Source: Cladocopium goreaui
Lineage: Eukaryota; Sar; Dinophyceae; Suessiales; Symbiodiniaceae
Direction of reading: 5' to 3'
DNA: 64,000 bases
Assembly: GCA_947184155.2 (NCBI GenBank)
Contig: CAMXCT020006135.1
Coordinates: 62,001-126,000, forward strand
In this document: piece after piece, positions 58,565 to 64,000 of the stretch
Layout of the letters: every line of letters begins with the position of its first letter
How positions within the stretch are numbered: position 1 is the first letter of the stretch
The notes under the pieces: generated by a model
Databases searched by the model: none
What the model saw: only the letters and a program-made list of their open reading frames with translations
What the model was told of the DNA's origin: nothing
Position numbers and translations under genes: made by a program

Positions 58565-58655
58565 AAACTGGAGGAGGAGGCGGAGGAGGAGGAGAAGGAG
58601 GCGAGGAAGAGGAGGAGGAGGAGGAGAAGAGCTAGCCGAGGAGGAGAAGAACAAC
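58565..58655. repeat. GGA-rich purine tract
   Basis: GAGGAGGAGGCGGAGGAGGA and similar words. It is open as Glu-rich on plus and Pro/Leu/Ser-rich on minus. Confidence 0.8.
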
Positions 58656-58680
58656 TCTGATAAAATCTAACAACCCTCAC

Positions 58681-59210
58681 CTGGCAGGTGGGGAAAAAAT
58701 GATGCCAGTTGAAATCAAGAAACCCTTTGCGTAGCATTCCAGGGTCATTGCTTCCAGCTCTTTGTATGCCACCAAATTGTATCGTTTGATGGACTCGATC
58801 AAGTGATAGCTGATTTCGTCCATGTCAATCACCATTTTCGTGTCGCAAATTCCAGTCATCTTGAAGATTTGGTGTCGCACTTTCTGCAAGTCCTCCTCGT
58901 CAAGATGACTGGGAGCAGGTTGAGCACGGCCATCTTCAAGAGGCAAAACAGGCATTGGCTCAGGTGGATTTCCCTTCTTCTCTTTCTCGGCTTTCTTTTG
59001 TTCCTTTCCTGGGACGGTATGGGCAGGGAAGAATGCTGTGAGTGTACAGTCCCAACACAAAATGAACATTTTGCAAACTGCCAAGCGTCGTCTTTTCTCG
59101 TATATCTTTTGAAGCGCCTTTCTTCTCTCCTTTGAGTTCTCCAAGTGAGGCACCGAGACATTCAAGTACTTTTGTCTGAAGCCATCCTTGGTCTTGTCTT
59201 TCGGCGCCAT
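58681..59210 (-). CDS. small charged protein, 5' part (probably continues by splicing)
   Basis: ATG 59210 opens MAPKDKTKDGFRQKYLNVSV. A basic helix follows (KERRKALQKIYEKRRRL), then a hydrophobic patch (CKMFILCWDCTLTAFF) that may be an unremoved intron, then KEQKKAEKEKKGNPPEP, an acidic linker, and a C-terminal segment DEEDLQKVRHQIFKM with MVIDMDEISYHLIESIKRYN and LVAYKELEAMTLECYAKGF. Just before an in-frame TGA the sequence CCAG|GTGAGG at 58681 is a textbook donor, so the coding region probably continues downstream. No family is recognised; the basic start and helical C-terminus suggest a nucleic-acid-associated or scaffold protein. This is inference only. Confidence 0.5.
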
Positions 59211-60159
59211 TAGGAACAAGTAGTCGCTGCAGCCCAAGTAAAAAAAATGTGTTTGCTGATCCTGTGTAACAATGACCTGCTTGTTTTTTCAGAGATCTGA
59301 TCTCTTGCTTTTGAGATGTGTCCTGTTTTTTGGCTCGCCACCCTCACTGCTTTCAAAGCCAAGAACTGCAAAATGTGTTTTGAATCAAAGCTCACTGTTT
59401 GTTTTCTTGAAAGGTGTTTCACAATGTGAAACAAATGCAAGAGCTCCCAGCAACTCACTCTTTCCAAACCTTTCTCTTGTCCAGCTTTATGGATATGCTC
59501 ATCCCTAAACAGTGGTGATTTGATCACTGGCCCTATGGAAGAACACATCCACTTCGGCTCACGGCTCAAAACTCAAAAGCGGCTGGCTGGCTGGCCACAA
59601 GGCTTGATGAAGCAATGAAATGTCATTTCTTTTTTCAACATCAGTGCTGTTGTCTTTGTTTCTTAATTGTCTATGGTGTATGAATTGTACCATCCCATAT
59701 TGAAGCCGACCATCCAACTGTGACACTAAGTTCACTAGATCAAGCGAACTACCTGGTTCTCCAGGACCTCCAAGGGGCTCTTCAAAAAGTAGAGCGGCTT
59801 ACCTGGGCAGGTCAAACCACCACACCACCAGTAAACAAGTCAAAACACCCACTAGCCAAGTTGCGCGGTGAGAACTCCTGAGCAGCTGATGGCTGATACA
59901 CACATGAACGTGCTCATGAATGGTCATATCTGCGTTTTGTTTCCTGATGTTTCCTTGTTTGCCACCAAGTTTCCTTTGCCTCTTTCACGAACCCAATGCG
60001 CCAGACCCTGTGCAAAAGCCGAGAGGCTTCCAAATCCTCGCGATGTAACTGAAACAAGAATCAACGAAAACAGCAACAAGGCTTCACAATGAAACAGGCT
60101 TCACATCACACATGTCTCACAGGTGAAGTATTTCCTGTGCATAGCATTGCAGCTAGGTG

Positions 60160-61738
60160 TCAGCGTTGTTGAAGGCAGAAGCCACTGACGAGTACTTCAA
60201 TCCGTTCATTGTGCCAGGGGCAGCCCATGAATAGAATGCCTGCCATCAGATGCAAACATGCTTCAAAAGTGACGACACTTGTTGCAACTAGAATCCAGCC
60301 TGGCTTGCTTTTGGCCTGATGAAGTAAGTGACGTCGCCTCAAGTCAGTACAGTTGTGTTGTGAGTGTAGCAAGGGAAAGAAGTCAGGTGAGAAACAGTAT
60401 CATTGCTTTCATTGCTTGAGTTGCTTCACTACATTGTTTGATATTGTTTGTTCCTCTAACAACTGAGCCCTGAACTTTCCCCAACAAGACCAGGCTTTTC
60501 CAAGTCATGGCAATGGATGACACAGTCCACCACCCCCTCATCGCTAAACTCATTGAGCAGGTCTTTCCACGAGGAGATCTCAGTGTCGTTCGTAGTCTTT
60601 GCTGCCTGAAATAGCTAATGAAGGGTCCAGGAAACAAAACTGCAAGACATTAGTGAATAAAAACCTGAAATGAATGACAGCACAGGCCTGAACTTCCAAG
60701 ACTACTTTGTCGGACTCATGCGTCCAAGTGCATGATGCAATGCGCTGCAAATCTCCTGCAGTGCTGACATGCCACCCAACAAAATAGATTCATTCAAGCA
60801 AATTGAAATTCTTCATCGGTTGTCAACATGTCAAAGTCAAGTTCCTGTAAGAGTTTTACTGCAGATGCTGTGGCCAATAGCTTGCTGAGACATGTGTTTC
60901 ATGGTTTGGATGCGGTTTTGCGCTCTTTTTCCCCATTGCTGCTTCACGGACTTGCTTATCCAAGCTGGGATCCCCAGGGCTACCCTGTCTAAGCTGCTAA
61001 CTCTAGCTGATGCTGCAAACGGCTTGCAGTCTTTCCCTGCATCTTTGCGCTGAGCACAACAGCACGCATGAACATGCCAAAGCTCTTTTGAAGTATGACA
61101 CAGAAAAAAGCTTCTGACTAAGATTCTACTTTGAGTCTTCTTTCTAGGTTCAGTCTTCTTTCTAGTTTTTACTGCGTTTTGAGGGTTTCAGCGCTAGATA
61201 ACGAGACTTCTCAAAAACCTCAACAACAGCTATACCGCGTAGAACGCGCAAGGCTTCACTCATCGGTTTCTTCACCAGAAGATTCATTTTCTTCTGATGG
61301 GGTCTTTGGGTTCGAGTGCTGCATTTTGATTCTGCGCCTGGAAAGCTCAGATGATGTCATCCCCTCCAAGTTTTTCACCCGATCTGGATGTCCACGCCAC
61401 CTCGAACAAAGCGACATCAAACTGAATAAGGATGCTTTTCCACATAGTTACAGTAGCACATTTGACTGCATGCATGAAACTCACTACTCACTGGATGTGG
61501 CCTTGTAATTGGTGACCTGAAGTTCCTCTAGACCCTATAAACTTCAATGTACAAGATTGCACAAGTTAGGAAAAAGTCGGATTTGACAAGATGTTGATTT
61601 CTAAGCCCAGCACGTCTTGCGAACAAGCTGAAGTCTCTCCTTCGGGCTAAGATCAGGCCTGGTTTCTTTGAGCTTCGCAATCTCGGAGGTCATGAACGCA
61701 TGAAATGCACTCTGGAGCTTTGTAGGCGCCTGGCCGCG
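60160..61738 (-). CDS. multi-exon gene with YABBY/HMG-box-like exon
   Basis: Exon 61738-61614 follows the acceptor GAGATCCAG and reads APTKLQSAFHAFMTSEIAKL then KETRPDLSPKERLQLVRKT. The spacing P.K...F..FM..EI..LK...P.LS.KE....... matches the YABBY/HMG-box DNA-bending helix pattern. An exon around 61345-61263 is Ser/Glu-rich (HSNPKTPSEENESSGEETDE). Exon 60605-60476 reads AAKTTNDTEISSWKDLLNEF then SDEGVVDCVIHCHDLEKPGL. A last exon, about 60335-60160, reads ATSVVTFEACLHLMAGILFM to a stop. All are on the minus strand. They may form one chromatin gene together with the Lys-rich reading frame upstream (62285-64000), but the join is not proven. The HMG-like exon also has an open plus-strand frame, which I judged less likely. 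Confidence 0.42.
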
Positions 61739-62284
61739 CTGGATCTCAATGGGTCAAAAACACCAGAGTGCTAAAGTACTGCATGATAGACAAAGTCAGT
61801 CAGCTGGGCGAACTCATGTAAACGTAAATCAATATGGCATAATATGGCATAGGCTCTGGTTCTGTGAGTGAGAGGAACCCCAAGAAGATGGATTGGACTG
61901 CCAGTTCGCATCTTACTTGTCAGGCATCACATGATGCAACATATCATATCAATGGATGACATATCGATACTTAATTTTATCATGCTCATGCTATATAATG
62001 CAGTGATAAAATCTGATTTTTCACATATCCAAGTTGGACAAACCCTGATGGCCTGCCTTGCCTTCTTGGGATCTCGAGCTGGCCTTCGAGATGGCCTTCG
62101 AGATGGAGGCTTGTCAGCCTGGATTCCGGATTGTTCAGAGTTTTGGGTGGAGAACAGCTTGAAGAACATACATGAGGAATGGTATATTGCCATCTTTTGT
62201 GTTTGTGTGTTTGTTTAGCTTAATTATATCTTTGATCCCGTAATCAATGATCAAACATGTAATGGTGACAGAGTGAAAAAATCG

Positions 62285-64000
62285 CTATAATTCTTTTTGC
62301 GGAAGGTAAGTTTCAATGAACAGAGTGGTCAGCAGTTTCAGCTGTTTTCCCAGTTGTGCCTTCTTGGGCTTGTCTCCCAGAATCACTGTCTCTGCCTCAC
62401 TTCCTTCTTCCTCTGAATCTGCTTCTGCCTTCTCATCCTTCTCGCTTGCGTTCACCTTCGCCTTCTTTGTCTTCAACTTCTCATCTTTCGGCTTGTCACT
62501 TGGCTTCCTCTTTGTTTGACCTGCCTTGCCCCCAAGCAACTCATGCTTCCCCAATGCCTGTTCTGCTTTGGAGAACTTTGACCTTCCCTCATCTGCTGGC
62601 ACCTTCCTCTTACTGCTGCTTGATGCCAATTCTCCTCTCTCCTCATCATCTCCCTTCTTCGCCTTCTTTGCTTCGGCTCTCTCAAGATCTTTGGTCTTCA
62701 TCCCTTCAGCTTTTCTAGTCACAGTCTTTCCTTCTTTCTCCTTGGTCTTGGTGCTCGTTCTGGCTGTCTTTGCCACATAGATATCATAGTCTGGATCCTC
62801 ATCTGAATCGAAAGGGCAATCGCTCTTCACCGCCTCATTGTCAGATTCAGCTTCACTGTCCATGGTCTTGACGAAGCTCTTTCCTCTCGGCAACTTCTTG
62901 GTGTCCACCTTCTCGATCTTTGCCTTTTTCTTTGGAGCCTCTGCATCTGTCTTGTCTTCGATGTCCTTCTTCTTGCTCTTCTTTGGAGCCTCTGCATCTG
63001 TCTTGTCTTCGATGTCCTTCTTCTTGCTCTTCTTTGGAGCCTCTGCATCTGTCTTGTCTTCGATGTCCTTCTTCTTGCTCTTCTTTGGAGCCTCTGCATC
63101 TGTATCGTCTTCGATGTCCTTCTTCTTGATCTTCTTTGGAGCCTTTGCATCTCTCTTGTCTTCGATGTCCTTCTTCTTGATCTTCTTTGGAGCCTCTGCA
63201 TCTGTCTTGCCTTCGATGTCCTTCTTCTTGATCTCCTTTGGAGCCTCTGCATCTGTCTTGTCTTCGATGTCCTTCTTCTTGATCTTCTTTGGAGCCTTCT
63301 CTGACTCTGTGTTTGCCGGCAACTCATCTTCATCTTTCTTCATCTCCTTCTTGTCAGCCTCCGACTTTAAGATCTTCTGTTCATCTTCCAATGGCTTGGA
63401 CGCTTCAGATCTCTTCTTGGTTGCCTTCTCGCTTTTCTTGTCATCCATGTCCTTGTCCATGGGGTTGAAAGAAACCCTCGCATCATCCTTGCTGATCTTT
63501 TGAACTTTCCTGTCATCTTGCTTCTGGGTGTTCTTAAGCGCCGACTTTCTGGGCTTTGTAGGTGGCTTTTCTTCCACCTCACTTTCAGACACTTCAGTGG
63601 GACTATCTTCCTCCTCACTTTCCAGATAGTCATCTTTCTCTGCAACCTTGGCACTCACCTTTGCCTTCTTGCCATTGCTTCCTTTCGATGTTTTCGCTGG
63701 CTCTTTTGGTGTAGCAGCCATTGCTATGGCCACCCTTCCTTTTGCTGTCTCATCTTTCGGTTTCTTGGCGCCAGCATCCTTGGTCTTCTTTTCAGTTTTT
63801 GGAGCCATGGCCATGGCCTGTGTGACTCTCGAAACCTTTCCATCATCTTTGGTCTTCTCCTTACGTGTCTTGTTTTTTTCAGGCTCGCTTCTGCTCTTCT
63901 CTGCTGTCTTCACTGCCTCCTGCTTCTTGTCCTCCTTGGCATTGGTCTTTTCCTTTCCCTTTGGAGCACAGGCTTCTTCTGAACTCTTTTTTGGTTTTTC
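62285..64000 (-). CDS. lysine-rich repeat protein, 5' end beyond the window
   Basis: One uninterrupted frame is open from the right edge to a TAG at 62285, at least 571 codons, so the start lies outside. It is dominated by Lys, Glu, Asp, Ala and Ser. Its centre has seven 17-residue repeats of the type PKKSKKKDIEDKTDAEA (51 bp each), flanked by acidic serine blocks (EAESDNEAVKSDCPFDSDED) and NLS-like KKAKK runs. Such composition is typical of nuclear or nucleolar disordered proteins; no folded domain is visible. The last 20 residues (LLTTLFIETYLPQKEL) are hydrophobic and unlike the rest, so a splice before them (for example AAG|GCACAAC) is possible. That would link it to the HMG-like exon downstream. 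Confidence 0.7.
   Translation of the reverse strand, partial: EKPKKSSEEACAPKGKEKTNAKEDKKQEAVKTAEKSRSEPEKNKTRKEKTKDDGKVSRVTQAMAMAPKTEKKTKDAGAKKPKDETAKGRVAIAMAATPKEPAKTSKGSNGKKAKVSAKVAEKDDYLESEEEDSPTEVSESEVEEKPPTKPRKSALKNTQKQDDRKVQKISKDDARVSFNPMDKDMDDKKSEKATKKRSEASKPLEDEQKILKSEADKKEMKKDEDELPANTESEKAPKKIKKKDIEDKTDAEAPKEIKKKDIEGKTDAEAPKKIKKKDIEDKRDAKAPKKIKKKDIEDDTDAEAPKKSKKKDIEDKTDAEAPKKSKKKDIEDKTDAEAPKKSKKKDIEDKTDAEAPKKKAKIEKVDTKKLPRGKSFVKTMDSEAESDNEAVKSDCPFDSDEDPDYDIYVAKTARTSTKTKEKEGKTVTRKAEGMKTKDLERAEAKKAKKGDDEERGELASSSSKRKVPADEGRSKFSKAEQALGKHELLGGKAGQTKRKPSDKPKDEKLKTKKAKVNASEKDEKAEADSEEEGSEAETVILGDKPKKAQLGKQLKLLTTLFIETYLPQKEL
62930..63300 (-). repeat. 51-bp coding tandem repeats (seven units)
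   Basis: The units encode PKK[SI]KKKDIEDKTDAEA. Three central units are identical at DNA level; outer ones differ by substitutions (T to R or D, E to K). This indicates recent expansion from the middle. Confidence 0.93.

Noticed and set aside
59020-59090. A GC-AG intron removing the hydrophobic patch of the 58681-59210 gene
   Set aside because: The GC donor at TTG|GCAG is in phase 0 while the CCCAG|GAAAGG acceptor needs phase 1, so the splice would break the frame. The patch is left in the frame with a note.
61614-61738. Plus-strand exon (LRAKIRPGFFELRNLGGHER frame)
   Set aside because: Also open, but the minus frame matches the HMG/YABBY pattern, has an acceptor and donor, and agrees with the strand of neighbouring genes.

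Overview
This is a eukaryotic nuclear window, most likely from a dinoflagellate and probably a Symbiodiniaceae-like species. The evidence is: genes are split into many short exons; conserved protein motifs only join in frame if introns with GC or GA 5' splice sites are used next to normal GT sites; a gene family typical of symbiodiniacean genomes is present; lysine-rich low-complexity proteins are common; and short tandem arrays fill introns and intergenic DNA. No bacterial operons, rRNA, tRNA or CRISPR array was found. A run of 100 N (23297-23396) marks a scaffold gap.

Layout. (1) 1-15.5 kb: scattered short candidate exons, mostly on the plus strand and unidentified, separated by AT-rich DNA and microsatellites. 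(2) 15.6-30.6 kb: three genes on the minus strand, in 5'-to-3' order a C5 cytosine DNA methyltransferase with all main catalytic motifs (30579-27601), a large DUF7869-type RNase H-like/transposase-derived gene (27271-19330), and a Lys/Ala/Asp-rich chromatin-like gene (17855-15667). (3) 30.6-35.9 kb: a gene-poor divergent strand switch filled with different short repeat arrays. (4) 35.9-56 kb, plus strand: a PP2C protein phosphatase (about 35960-44842) whose large intron carries a telomere-like TTTCGGG array, a 1.5 kb GATTA pentamer array and a second TTTCGGG array; a secreted-type NHL/beta-propeller gene (46801-48326); and an unidentified multi-exon gene near 51 kb. (5) 56-58.6 kb: a convergent strand switch with several tandem arrays. 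(6) 58.7-64 kb, minus strand: a small charged protein, an exon resembling a YABBY/HMG box, and a lysine-rich protein with 17-residue repeats that runs off the right edge.

The most interesting content is the methyltransferase placed 330 bp upstream of, and on the same strand as, the RNase H-like DUF7869 gene and the chromatin-like gene. This could be a DNA-modifying mobile-element-derived cluster. The alternating one-directional gene blocks, with repeat arrays at the switches, match the chromosome organisation reported for dinoflagellates. Exon boundaries are given only where reading frame and motif continuity decided them; the rest are approximate.
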